A stretch of DNA of 26,148 bases from Phycisphaerae bacterium (GCA_016935885.1 JAFGQA010000415.1:1-26148), one strand, 5' to 3'; positions 7,453 to 15,182 are shown, counted from the first letter of the stretch. A program made the numbers and translations. Notes: generated from the letters alone by a model not told the origin.

Positions 7453-8706
7453 TCAATCATCCTCCGATTCCTCTGACGGCGGTGGTCTGTCAGGGCCATC
7501 GGCGGGCGGGTTATCTTCGTCCTCGGGCCAATGCCGGAATCGCCCCTCTTCACCGTGCGGCCCTCGTGGCAACCGGTCCTTACCGCACGGTCCATGTCGC
7601 GGACCGCCCCTGAGTCCTTCATCGCGTCCGCGATGCGACCGGCCCAATCGCCGGGCCCCGTCCCTCATCTTCCCCATTTTCACCTCTGCCACGCGCTGGG
7701 CCACCAGTTCATCACGCCGCTCGATTTCCTCATTGAGTCGCGCCCGCCGTCGCTCCAGACGCTCTTGTTGCCTTTGCAGCCGGCGATGGAAGTCCTCGAG
7801 CAAGGCCGCCTGACGTCGAAACCTCAGCTCCAACTGCTCGCCGACGAGCCGCTCAATCTCCTCCTCGATTCTTGCCCGTTCCTCGGGGTCGCCCTTCTCC
7901 CTCCGGTACGTGCGGCTCAACTCCCTCAGCCTCGCCTCGATCTTGAACTCCTCGACGATCGTCTCGGCAACCTCCGGGTCCCGATCCCGCACCCTGGTGT
8001 ACTCCATCACGACGGGCAACACCTCACGCATCGTCTGCTCGAATCTCTCGGGATCCTCCTGCCGGTATCTCTCCAGGCGCACGTGGAACTCCGGCAGCTT
8101 TGCCTTGATAACTTCCATCGCCCAGTCAATCATCTCAGGCGTCACCGGCTGCGGCCCTGGGTGAAGCTTGTCTTCCGAGCCAGGGGGCATCTGTCTCCCG
8201 TCGGTGCCGCGACGCTGCTGACCGTGCCGACCGAATCGCGGCCGGCGAGGCCGATCCTGCGGTCCTGCCTGCGGCTCGTCCGGCGGATTCTCGTCAAGCT
8301 GCCCGGACGCCGTTTCCTCCTCCGGCGGGTCCTCGTCAAGCTGCCCGGACTCCGCTTCCTCCTCACTGTCCGCCAAGATCGGCTCCTCAAGCCACTGCTC
8401 GGCCATCGGCATCGCGGCGGCCTGCCGCGGCATCGACAGCACAACTGCCGCCACGATAATGCCCAACACAGCCAAGATCCCCACCAGATAGCGTCCCGCC
8501 AGATCGCGTTCCAGAAGCCTTGCGACGCCGCCGTCGCGTTGGCGAGAACACCGGCGAGATGCCTGTGCCACGAAGCTCTCGGAACCTGTCCCAAAACTGT
8601 GGCACCGGCGTCTCGCCGGTGTCTCATCACGGTCAGGTGGCCCGTGCCACGGTGGACCTTGGGATAGGCTCTTGAGACCCACTCTCGGCATACTGCCTGT
8701 ACTCAT
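7453..8706 (-). CDS. Membrane-anchored coiled-coil protein of sigma/anti-sigma unit
   Basis: 417 residues, with no family firmly recognised. The start at 8706 is set by TGATG overlap with the upstream anti-sigma stop (translational coupling). Residues about 72-92 form one transmembrane helix (YLVGILAVLGIIVAAVVL), after a Cys/Arg-rich cytoplasmic N terminus. An acidic Pro-rich stretch follows, with a duplicated SGQLDE(D/N)PP motif. A long, highly charged alpha-helical region comes next (about residues 185-345, e.g. QRQQERLERRRARLNEEIER), and the end is a Gly/Arg/Pro-rich tail with EDDE-type acidity. The helical part recalls Spy/CpxP-like or periplasmic heavy-metal-resistance proteins, but this is only a resemblance. 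Residues about 21-41 are encoded by a family A fragment. Its operon position suggests it senses or transmits envelope stress. Confidence 0.75.
   Translation of the reverse strand: MSTGSMPRVGLKSLSQGPPWHGPPDRDETPARRRCHSFGTGSESFVAQASRRCSRQRDGGVARLLERDLAGRYLVGILAVLGIIVAAVVLSMPRQAAAMPMAEQWLEEPILADSEEEAESGQLDEDPPEEETASGQLDENPPDEPQAGPQDRPRRPRFGRHGQQRRGTDGRQMPPGSEDKLHPGPQPVTPEMIDWAMEVIKAKLPEFHVRLERYRQEDPERFEQTMREVLPVVMEYTRVRDRDPEVAETIVEEFKIEARLRELSRTYRREKGDPEERARIEEEIERLVGEQLELRFRRQAALLEDFHRRLQRQQERLERRRARLNEEIERRDELVAQRVAEVKMGKMRDGARRLGRSHRGRDEGLRGGPRHGPCGKDRLPRGPHGEEGRFRHWPEDEDNPPADGPDRPPPSEESEDD
8590..8640 (+). repeat. Family A fragment A4 inside coding sequence
   Basis: CCAAAACTGTGGCACCGGCGTCTCGCCGGTG... 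matches the left half of family A from just after the inverted end, and continues through a TCATCACGGTCAGG version of the tail before diverging. On the minus strand it is read in frame as part of the coiled-coil protein N terminus (residues about 21-41). No terminal repeats remain. Confidence 0.8.
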
Positions 8707-9218
8707 CACACTTCCTCGACTTGATTCGGGGCATTCGGCCACCACATCGACGTCCCGGTCTCGGCCGGGCCGTCTTCGGACGCGTCTTCCAACGCCCCCT
8801 CCAACGCCTCGTAGAGCGCCGTGCCGTCCAAATCCCACGCTTCCTCCGCCGACCAACTCTCCAAGTCGGACAGATCGTCATCGAGACCGGTCGAGGCGAC
8901 GGCATCTTCCCACGTCTCGATCGGCCAAGTTGACACAAGATCGACCTTGGCGACGTCCACTGGCGAGAAGGCATGTTGCCGCGACGAGTGCCATCCTACT
9001 GTCACCGCCAACGCGATTGATGCGGCAGCGGCCAGCACACCTTGCCACGTCGCCCAACGGCCGGCCGTCGCACCTCGCCGCGCCTTGGCTAGCTCGGCTC
9101 GCACCGCCTGCTTGACCCGGCCGATGCTCTTCTGTGATGGAGACGCTGTCTCGAAATTGACCAGCCAGCGTTCGCCCGCTTCGATCTCGTCCTGCAATGT
9201 GCGGTCCACGTCGCTCAT
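8706..9218 (-). CDS. Probable single-pass anti-sigma factor
   Basis: 170 residues from the ATG at 9218, chosen because GAAGGG lies 9 bases upstream. Starts at 9227 or 9263 have poorer spacing or overlap the sigma gene. A cytoplasmic N-terminal domain of about 60 residues (DRTLQDEIEAGERWLVNFE...QAVRAELAKAR) precedes one transmembrane helix (GVLAAAASIALAVTVGW, about residues 61-77). The remainder is an acidic extracytoplasmic tail rich in Asp, Glu and Trp. No HxxxCxxC zinc motif is present, so it is not a ZAS-type anti-sigma. The role is inferred from position directly after an ECF sigma gene (17-bp gap) and from the topology. It is coupled to the downstream coiled-coil gene by a 1-base overlap. 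Confidence 0.72.
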   Translation of the reverse strand: MSDVDRTLQDEIEAGERWLVNFETASPSQKSIGRVKQAVRAELAKARRGATAGRWATWQGVLAAAASIALAVTVGWHSSRQHAFSPVDVAKVDLVSTWPIETWEDAVASTGLDDDLSDLESWSAEEAWDLDGTALYEALEGALEDASEDGPAETGTSMWWPNAPNQVEEV

Positions 9219-9235
9219 CACAATCATCCCTTCGT

Positions 9236-9865
9236 CTACGACGGACGCGCCGCCCTGTTGCACTCGGCCGCACGTTGGTGCGGGGCATCCATCAACTCCC
9301 GCAACCGGGCCAGGCCGCGATGCGCCCGCGCCAGTGCGGTGCCCAGGGGCGTGTCCATCACCTCGGCGATCTCCTTAAACGACATCTGCGAAAAGTGCCG
9401 CAGCATGATCACTTCCCGTTCGGTCTCCGGCAGCATCGCCAGCGCCGCATTCAGCGCGTCGATCTCCTCGCCGCGAACCAGGCCGGCATCCGCCGCCTGG
9501 GGCTCGGCGGCGATCTCCTCCAGCGAGCCCGCCGCGTGGAGCCCGCCACGCTCGATGCCGCCGGGGGCTGCCATCGTGACCCGTCTCGGAGCCCGCCTCG
9601 TCCGACGCAGCCGATCGCGGGCCAGATTCGCCGCGATCCGAAAAACCCACGCCTCAAACCGGTCGGCGTGCTCGTAGGATCCGATCATCCGGACAACTCG
9701 GATGAAGACCTCCTGCATCAGGTCCTCCGCAGCGTCGCGGGAGCCCGTCAGCCGAAGCAGAAACCCGAAAATCCGGCCCGCGAATGCGTCCACGAGCCGG
9801 TCGAAGGACACCGGATCGCCACGCTGGGCCCCCCGGATCACCTCCGCCAACGTCTCGCCGTCCAT
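9236..9865 (-). CDS. ECF-type RNA polymerase sigma factor
   Basis: 209 residues from the ATG at 9865. Region 2 (about residues 20-90) has FDRLVDAFAGRIFGFLLRL, DAAEDLMQEVFIRV for core binding, and FEAWVFRIAANLARDRLRR for -10 recognition. A variable linker rich in Ala/Gly follows. Region 4 (about 140-195) has LPETEREVIMLRHFSQMSFKEIAEVM followed by a helix-turn-helix LGTALARAHRGLARLRELM. This is the standard sigma-70 family ECF layout, close to SigW/RpoE-like factors. It is first in a minus-strand unit with the anti-sigma candidate and the coiled-coil protein. The promoter probably lies in 9866-10000, but no autoregulatory -35 element is obvious to me. Confidence 0.93.
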   Translation of the reverse strand: MDGETLAEVIRGAQRGDPVSFDRLVDAFAGRIFGFLLRLTGSRDAAEDLMQEVFIRVVRMIGSYEHADRFEAWVFRIAANLARDRLRRTRRAPRRVTMAAPGGIERGGLHAAGSLEEIAAEPQAADAGLVRGEEIDALNAALAMLPETEREVIMLRHFSQMSFKEIAEVMDTPLGTALARAHRGLARLRELMDAPHQRAAECNRAARPS

Positions 9866-10002
9866 TCGGTCCTCTCAATCAGCCAAACGCCGAAACGGCC
9901 GTTCGATTGCCGATGTTGGCGATGTTTCCGCCGAATCCAAGCCACTCAGATTATCGGAATGCGGCAGTTGCCGGTCCACGGTCTTCCGGTATGCCCTGGT
10001 AT

Positions 10003-10012
10003 ACTCGTATGC
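10003..10012. repeat. 10-bp target duplication, left copy
   Basis: ACTCGTATGC here and at 10152-10161, each one base from the GGTCC/GGACC ends of element B3. A perfect 10-bp direct repeat immediately outside inverted ends is what a transposition event leaves. Confidence 0.85.
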
Positions 10013-10013
10013 A

Positions 10014-10150
10014 GGTCCGTGACAGTTTAGGGGGTGCCACTGGCAGCTTGCCTGCCAGTGTGTATGCCATAGACCCACCGGAGAGATCGCACGGGCGGGC
10101 AAGCCGCCCGTGGCACCCATCATCGAATGCCTCCGGAAGTGTCACGGACC
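10014..10150 (+). mobile_element. Family B MITE copy B3 with 10-bp target duplication
   Basis: 137 bp with near-perfect inverted ends GGTCCGTGACAGTT / AAGTGTCACGGACC (12 of the first 14 bases pair). It has the same two internal hairpins and subterminal GGTGCCAC/GTGGCACC as other B copies. It is flanked by ACTCGTATGC on both sides and is the best-preserved copy in the window. It lies between the divergent sigma gene and rpmB, ending 29 bp upstream of the rpmB -35 box. It has no coding capacity, so it would need a transposase supplied in trans. Confidence 0.92.
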
Positions 10151-10151
10151 C

Positions 10152-10161
10152 ACTCGTATGC
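10152..10161. repeat. 10-bp target duplication, right copy
   Basis: ACTCGTATGC, partner of 10003-10012. Confidence 0.85.
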
Positions 10162-10179
10162 GCCGTCGCGGCAGGCACC

Positions 10180-10207
10180 TTGCTTTTCGCCAATACGGCG
10201 TTATACT
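10180..10207 (+). promoter_or_regulatory. Sigma-70-like promoter of rpmB
   Basis: TTGCTT at 10180-10185 and TATACT at 10202-10207 are separated by 16 bp. A start near 10214 would give a leader of about 38 bases before the rpmB ATG. It is predicted from consensus likeness and position. Confidence 0.6.
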
Positions 10208-10251
10208 GGGGCGTTTTGGTGTCAACCAGAGCGAATGATCCGAGGTGCAAA

Positions 10252-10521
10252 ATGCCGCGTGTCTGCCATTTTACAGGAAAGAAAACCCGATCGGGGCGGT
10301 CCTACAGCCACCGCGGGAAAGCCAAATACCTCGGCGGCGTCGGAACCAAGGTCACCGGCATCACCAAACGCAAGTTCAAGCCGAACATCCAGCGCGTCCG
10401 TGCCGTGATCAACGGCAAGGTCTGCCGCATCAAGGTCTCGGCGAAGGCCATCCGGATGAGCCTGATCGTCAAGCCGATGAAACGGAGTTGGAAACCGGAG
10501 GAAACCGCCGAAGACGCCTAG
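10252..10521 (+). CDS. rpmB: 50S ribosomal protein L28
   Basis: 89 residues from the ATG at 10252, preceded by GAGGTG at good spacing. The protein is a clear bL28: MPRVCHFTGKKTRSGRSYSH at the N terminus, then KRKFKPNIQRVRA, and a basic C-terminal part ending in an acidic tail (EETAEDA). L28 is a structural protein of the large ribosomal subunit near the E-site. The start excludes the long repeat-containing upstream open frame. It is monocistronic, with its own promoter (10180-10207) and a hairpin terminator (10597-10636). It converges on asnB. Confidence 0.96.
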   Translation: MPRVCHFTGKKTRSGRSYSHRGKAKYLGGVGTKVTGITKRKFKPNIQRVRAVINGKVCRIKVSAKAIRMSLIVKPMKRSWKPEETAEDA

Positions 10522-10596
10522 CGCTGCCCACAAGCGACCGCCTCCATTCCTGGTGGTGGACCTGGGTAGTTCCTGACGATTCGCCTAACACACAAT

Positions 10597-10636
10597 AGAA
10601 GGCAACGCTCACTGGACGGCGTCGCCTTCTTCTGTT
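10597..10636 (+). terminator. Hairpin terminator after rpmB
   Basis: AGAAGGC-A-ACGC pairs with GCGT-C-GCCTTCT around a loop of about 9-10 bases, followed by a T-containing stretch (TCTGTTAA). Its place 75 bp after rpmB fits an intrinsic terminator. The U-tract is weak. Confidence 0.65.
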
Positions 10637-10645
10637 AAAGCACTT

Positions 10646-10742
10646 CACGGTTGGATGCACCTGTGGCACCGGCGTCTCGCCGGTGGTTTTGACGGACAGG
10701 AATGGCGTTTGCGAACCGCTGTTTTCCCTTTCACCAACGGCT
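10646..10742 (+). repeat. Family A MITE-like repeat, copy A5
   Basis: About 97 bp with decayed inverted ends (CACGGTTGG / CCAACGGCT). It has the intact stem CACCGGCG-TCT-CGCCGGTG followed by GGTTTT and the shared CGAACCGCTGTTTTCCC tail. Its right end is one base from the asnB stop codon (10744-10746). It lies between converging rpmB and asnB, so its hairpin could act as a second terminator for rpmB. Confidence 0.85.
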
Positions 10743-10743
10743 A

Positions 10744-12774
10744 CTATCTGTCCAGGAACTGCCGTGCCCATTGCTCGACGATGGCCATTCGCCAGATCGG
10801 CACCGCGGCGGACGCGTCTCCACGAATGAACCGCTCCGTCAGCCGCTTCACCCCAGCCGTCTCGAAACAACCGCGATCGCGAAACGACTGCGACGTGAGC
10901 AGATCCCGCCACCAGTGGCGCAAGTCCCCGTGCATCCATTCGGCCGTCGGCGCGGCGAATCCGACCTTGTCGCGCCGGGCCAGGACCGGCTCGGGCACCA
11001 CGCCGCGGACCGCCTCACGCAGCACAAGCTTCAACTGCCCGTCGCGTATCTTCTGCGAGACCGGCAGCCGCATCGCCAGCTCCACGAAGGCTCGGTCCAG
11101 TAGCGGCACGCGGGCCTCGATGGAAAACGCCATCGAGTTGCGGTCTTCGTATCGCAGCAAGCTCGGCAGGCTCTCCCGAAGCAGGATTGACCACAGGTGG
11201 CGTGACAACGCCGTGTCACGCCGCAAGACCCCGATCTCCCCCGGCTGCGTGACACGCATGCTCTCAAACATCCGTGGCGCCTCGGTTACCGCGAACAGCT
11301 CCCGGGCCAGCCACCGTTGTCGCCAGGTTTTTACCCGCCGCCGCAGATGAGCGCGCGCGCCACGCGGCAGCATGTGCGCCCCCACGTGGCCCACTAATGG
11401 CGCCGCTCGGAAATGGTCGCGAACTGCCCCGCGGAACTCGCGTCCAAACGCCCCCAAGCCCCCGTGGCGCAATAGATGTGCCAGGTACGCCGGCAGGTAT
11501 CCTTCGTACCCACAGAACAGCTCGTCCCCGCCTTGCCCATCCAGCAGCACTGTCACGCCCGTGTCCCGGGCGAGCCGCATGACCTCCCACTGCATGAATA
11601 TCGATGGCGACCCGAACGGCTGCTCCTGGTGCCACACCAGCGCAGCCATGTCCTCCAGCAGCCCCCCCGCCGTCGGTTCCACCGTGTGCCAGCGCAGCCC
11701 CTTACATGCGTTCACAACTGCCTCGGCGTGGCGTGTCTCGTCCAGCGGCGAGCCCGGCAGCGACGCCGTGAACGTATGTTGCGACCAGTTCTCCCCAACC
11801 TCAACCCCCTCGGCCACGGTCGAATGCACCAGCGACACAACCGCCGAACTGTCCAGCCCGCCCGACAGGCACGATCCCACCGGCACGTCACTCCGCAGAT
11901 GAGATCGAACCGCCCCGCCCAGCGCCGACCGCACGTGTTCCGCCGCCGCCTGAAGGCCGGCTTGTGAAGAAGCCGGCTCTACGTGCTCGCCCTCCCAACG
12001 GCCGTCGGGCCGCCAGTACCTCCGAACGGCCCCCACCGTATCGCTGTCCCCCCGCGTGCGCAGGTCCATCGTTGCCCAGCAGCCCGCCGGCATGGACCAA
12101 ATGCCCTCGAACAGCGTGTCGTCGGTGTGGTCCACCAGCCCTTCGGACAGGAAGTCACGCAATCGCGCCTCGTTCACACCACGAAGCGCGCCAGGCAACT
12201 GCAACAACGCCTTGATTTCCGAGGCAAACGCCACACCCCGGTCGAACCGCGTCAGGTACAACGGCTTGATGCCCAGGCGGTCTCGCGACAGGACCACCTG
12301 CCGCGCCCCCCAATCCACGATCGCCGCCGCCCACATCCCCTCCAACCGGGCAAAGCAACGGCAGCCCCAGGCCCGATAGGCCGCGAGAAACACCTCGGTG
12401 TCGCTGCGCCCCGAAAACGCCATTCCCCTGTCACGCAGTTCCGAACGCAGCACCCCGTCGTTGTAGATCTCGCCATTGAAGACGATCCATACGTTCCCGT
12501 CTGGTGATGACATCGGCTGGTGCCCGGCCGGCGACACGTCTATCACGGCCAGCCGCCGAGATCCCAATCCCACCGCGGCAGCCACCCGCCCCCAGGCGAC
12601 GTCCTCGTCCACGCCGCCCAACACAAGGTTCACAACCGGCGTGCCGTTCAAGCCGAACACCACAGCGCCGCCGTCGTCCGGACCTCTGTGGCGCAACTGC
12701 TGCGTCATCGCCGTCAGCCACGCCGCCCCGCGGAGGTCCAACTCATCAAGCACCAGCCCGGCAATGCCGCACAT
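10744..12774 (-). CDS. asnB: Asparagine synthase (glutamine-hydrolysing)
   Basis: 676 residues from the ATG at 12774, giving MCGIAGLV with Cys2 as the class II amidotransferase nucleophile after Met removal. The glutaminase half shows SRRLAVIDVSPAGHQPM, FNGEIYND, SGRSDTEVFL and DRLGIKPLY. The synthetase half has the PP-loop SCLSGGLDSSAVVSL, LLDGQGGDELFCGYEGY and DRNSMAFSIEARVPLLDRAF. It converts Asp, Gln and ATP to Asn, Glu, AMP and PPi. AsnB-type proteins of this length are often found in exopolysaccharide or LPS loci, where they may amidate uronic acids or peptides. The neighbours here (heptosyltransferase, Kdo-kinase-like) make such a glycan role plausible but unproven. The C terminus (WARQFLDR) ends where repeat A5 begins. 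Confidence 0.93.
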   Translation of the reverse strand: MCGIAGLVLDELDLRGAAWLTAMTQQLRHRGPDDGGAVVFGLNGTPVVNLVLGGVDEDVAWGRVAAAVGLGSRRLAVIDVSPAGHQPMSSPDGNVWIVFNGEIYNDGVLRSELRDRGMAFSGRSDTEVFLAAYRAWGCRCFARLEGMWAAAIVDWGARQVVLSRDRLGIKPLYLTRFDRGVAFASEIKALLQLPGALRGVNEARLRDFLSEGLVDHTDDTLFEGIWSMPAGCWATMDLRTRGDSDTVGAVRRYWRPDGRWEGEHVEPASSQAGLQAAAEHVRSALGGAVRSHLRSDVPVGSCLSGGLDSSAVVSLVHSTVAEGVEVGENWSQHTFTASLPGSPLDETRHAEAVVNACKGLRWHTVEPTAGGLLEDMAALVWHQEQPFGSPSIFMQWEVMRLARDTGVTVLLDGQGGDELFCGYEGYLPAYLAHLLRHGGLGAFGREFRGAVRDHFRAAPLVGHVGAHMLPRGARAHLRRRVKTWRQRWLARELFAVTEAPRMFESMRVTQPGEIGVLRRDTALSRHLWSILLRESLPSLLRYEDRNSMAFSIEARVPLLDRAFVELAMRLPVSQKIRDGQLKLVLREAVRGVVPEPVLARRDKVGFAAPTAEWMHGDLRHWWRDLLTSQSFRDRGCFETAGVKRLTERFIRGDASAAVPIWRMAIVEQWARQFLDR

Positions 12775-12974
12775 CCGTCACCCAGACAACCCGAGGTAAA
12801 AGACTGGAGGCCGCCACAGCATCAACGACGTCCATCGTCACAACCATACACCAGGATCGGACGTCGTGGTAAGACAAACGCCCAACGTGCGTCGCTGCAC
12901 ATAGGGCGTCATCCGTATGCCAAACCCCATAAGAGAATGTCCTTCACGCCAAAATCCCCGCCGCGTCCTGCCAA

Positions 12975-13856
12975 TCACGTCTGGCCACGCGTGTGCTCCT
13001 CCAGCGTCGGCGGGTCGAACACTGAGCCGCGGTTCAGACGCTGCAATTCGGCGTCGCGAATGAGATCGGAGCGATGCTGCACCTGCCGGAGCCATCGTCG
13101 ATCCTCCAGGCTCAATCGCTTCGTTTCGAGGTACTCCAGCAGGAATCGCATTTGGTCCGCCTTCGAGCAGAAGTCAGGCGCCAAGGCAGCCATCGCCGCG
13201 ATGTCCCGCACGATGTTGTCCTGCCGGCGCTGCGGCATCCGGATTCGCTTGCCGACCGACGCGTCAAGGAAGTAGAACTCGAATCGGTCGTCGGGCAGGC
13301 ATCGTATCAGCACGTTCCGCCAGAAAAGGTCTCGGTGCACAAAGCCGGCCCGGTGCATGTGGCGCACCTGTCTGGCGAGGGAGGTCAGGACGTCCCGCCG
13401 AGCGCGGATCGCCCGTGGCGAATCGCGCCGGTGGCTGAAGGCCTTGATGAAAGACGACAGTGGCATCGCATCCGGAACAGCCTCCGTGATCAAGAAGCAA
13501 CTCCGCACGAAATGTCCCACTCTACGTTCGCCAAACGCAATGGGACGCACAGCCTGAATCCCGAGTTGCCGCATCAGCCGCAGGGTGCGAAACTCGCTGC
13601 ACGCGCGGCTGGCCTTGAAGAACGTCCCTCGAAACGTCCCCCGAATCCGCTGCCGCCAGCGGGGATAGTGGTATCGCTTGACAAAGGCCGACGACGTGCC
13701 GTCCGGCAGATTGATGAGAATCGTGTCACTCGTACGGCTCCACGCCGCCAGGTGGTCGCCCGCGCACGCCAGGACGGCCGTCACGCTGCTCAGCCCTGCG
13801 TGGCTGAGCAGTTCGCGGAACGGACGATCGATGAATAGACGATCGCTTACGAACAT
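12975..13856 (-). CDS. KdkA/WaaP-like lipopolysaccharide kinase
   Basis: 293 residues from the ATG at 13856, which overlaps the end of the heptosyltransferase gene by 10 bases. It has a protein-kinase-like fold of the LPS kinase group: ATP-binding K60 in FVKRYHYP, E88 (SEFRTLRLMRQLGI), the catalytic loop HRDLFWRN (H174, D176, N181), and metal-binding D198 in FLDAS in place of DFG. Kdo kinase (KdkA) and WaaP phosphorylate Kdo or heptose of the LPS inner core on the cytoplasmic face. Overlap with waaF supports that role. The upstream open frame to 14141 merely runs antisense to waaF-coding sequence and is rejected. Confidence 0.82.
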   Translation of the reverse strand: MFVSDRLFIDRPFRELLSHAGLSSVTAVLACAGDHLAAWSRTSDTILINLPDGTSSAFVKRYHYPRWRQRIRGTFRGTFFKASRACSEFRTLRLMRQLGIQAVRPIAFGERRVGHFVRSCFLITEAVPDAMPLSSFIKAFSHRRDSPRAIRARRDVLTSLARQVRHMHRAGFVHRDLFWRNVLIRCLPDDRFEFYFLDASVGKRIRMPQRRQDNIVRDIAAMAALAPDFCSKADQMRFLLEYLETKRLSLEDRRWLRQVQHRSDLIRDAELQRLNRGSVFDPPTLEEHTRGQT

Positions 13857-14917
13857 GGCTGACTGACCGGGGCGTGCTGAGCGCCCTTCGGCGACAGGAG
13901 TTCCTCCACCTTCGACAGGACCATCCCCGGCGTCAACCGCGTCATGCAATGGTGGTGCTTCAACGGACAGGTTCGCTCCATGCAAGGCTGGCACTCCAGA
14001 TCGAGCATGGCGATCCGTTCCCTCGCAAATCGTGTGTCCGTCCAGGCCGGATCGCTCGAACCGAAGACCGTCACGACGGGCACGTTGAAGGCCGGCGCGA
14101 AATGCCGCGGACCGGTGTCGTTTGTGATGAGCAGTTGACACCGACGGACCATCGCCTTGAGCGGTCCCAGGCCCAGCGGTGGATCAACGAAGACGTCCAC
14201 GGGCTGACGAGCCGCGGCCCTCAGCCGGTCAGCGATCTCCCCCTCCTTCGGGCCGAAGGACGCGACGACGCGTGCGCCGTGTCGCGTGACCAGCGCGTCG
14301 ACCACTTCGGCGTAATACTCCGGCGGCCAGCACTTGGCCGATCCGTAGTTTGCACCAGGGTTCAACATGACCAGGGGCCGACCCGCCTCGACTGGGCCAA
14401 GGCGCTCGTCAACGACGGCCTCGTCGGCGGGCGACGTTGCCAATTCCATCCGGTCGCCCGGGTCCTCGCAGCCGACGTGGCGAACCAGGGTGTTGTAGTA
14501 GTCCAACGCCGGGGTGGGGACGTACCGTTTGCCCTTTCGCAGCGGCCTCAAGCCATCCGTCAATAGCCATCCCCGGCCGTCGCGGACGTAGCCGACACGC
14601 CTCCGTGCTCCCGCAAGCCGGGCCACCAACGCGGAGCGGAACGAGTTGGTCAGCAGGATCGCCAGGTCAAACCGCTCGCGGCGCAGCTTGCGGACGAGTC
14701 CAAGCAGGCCACCGGATCCTTGTCGGCCGGGCTGCGGCCCGGGCCAGAAGGCCGTCTCGTCGCAGAAACCTGTGTTCGCCAGCACGTCCGCGACATAACG
14801 CCGCATCAGGTGGACAATCCTCGCCTGGTCAAACCGCCGCCTGATAGCCCGCAAGGAGGCCGTGGCCATCACGACGTCACCCACCCAATTGGGTACGGAT
14901 ACAAGGATTCGTGTCAT
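13847..14917 (-). CDS. waaF: ADP-heptose:LPS heptosyltransferase II-like (GT9)
   Basis: 356 residues from the ATG at 14917. The GT-B, family 9 layout is clear: N-terminal MTRILVSVPNWVGDVVMATASLRAIRR with the catalytic-region Asp in GD, a mid-region LVMLNPGANYGSAKCWPPEYY, and the donor-site TNDTGPRHFAPAFNVPVVTVFGSSDP. The C-terminal LDLECQPCMERTCPLKHHHCM, with clustered Cys, is typical of WaaF. It transfers heptose from ADP-heptose to the LPS inner core at the cytoplasmic membrane. It is first in the minus-strand set waaF - kinase - asnB. A possible Shine-Dalgarno (CGGAG) abuts the ATG. The region upstream is filled with repeats. Confidence 0.9.
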   Translation of the reverse strand: MTRILVSVPNWVGDVVMATASLRAIRRRFDQARIVHLMRRYVADVLANTGFCDETAFWPGPQPGRQGSGGLLGLVRKLRRERFDLAILLTNSFRSALVARLAGARRRVGYVRDGRGWLLTDGLRPLRKGKRYVPTPALDYYNTLVRHVGCEDPGDRMELATSPADEAVVDERLGPVEAGRPLVMLNPGANYGSAKCWPPEYYAEVVDALVTRHGARVVASFGPKEGEIADRLRAAARQPVDVFVDPPLGLGPLKAMVRRCQLLITNDTGPRHFAPAFNVPVVTVFGSSDPAWTDTRFARERIAMLDLECQPCMERTCPLKHHHCMTRLTPGMVLSKVEELLSPKGAQHAPVSQPCS

Positions 14918-14983
14918 CTCCGATACGCCCGTGCCCTCCGCGTTCCTTCGTGAGAAGCCACTGGCCGCAGGCTGCCGTACGTG

Positions 14984-15113
14984 CTTAGACGCTGCTTCAG
15001 AACCCTACGTGGCACCGGCGCCAAAACCGGTGGATTGGATGATTCACTGGGCATTCTCTCGCTTGTCTCCACAGGCCAGAGGCCTGTGCCGCAGTTCTGA
15101 AACAGCTTCTTAG
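14984..15113 (+). repeat. Family G MITE-like repeat, copy G1
   Basis: About 130 bp with inverted ends CTTAGACGCTGCTTCAGAAC and GTTCTGAAACAGCTTCTTAG (about 16 of 20 pair). It contains TGGCACCGGCGCCAAAACCGGTGG, the same core as family A, followed by ATTGGATGATTCACTGGGC and a run to TCTCGCTTGTCTCCACAG. The same sequence recurs inverted at 23080-23183. Confidence 0.87.
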
Positions 15114-15118
15114 CGGGG

Positions 15119-15168
15119 TGGCACGGGTAAGCGGAGCCGCCAGCGGCGGCGGAGCTTACCCGTGGGCG
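15119..15168. repeat. Family E palindrome, copy E1
   Basis: CACGGGTAAGC...GCTTACCCGTG, with a GGAGCCGCC...GGCGGCGGAG interior, forms a long near-perfect hairpin. Copies are at 23024-23073 and 23831-23880. It directly follows G1. Confidence 0.85.
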
Positions 15169-15182
15169 TCCATTCCAGCCTG

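Noticed and set aside
10469..10939. Frame encoding TTGETPVPQ-like peptide
   Set aside because: The peptide is the translation of repeat A5. The same kind of peptide arises at A2, A3 and A4, so it reflects the repeat rather than a protein family.
13857..14141. 95-codon N-terminal extension of the kinase frame
   Set aside because: It lies wholly opposite or within waaF-coding sequence in another frame, and the kinase fold is complete from 13856.
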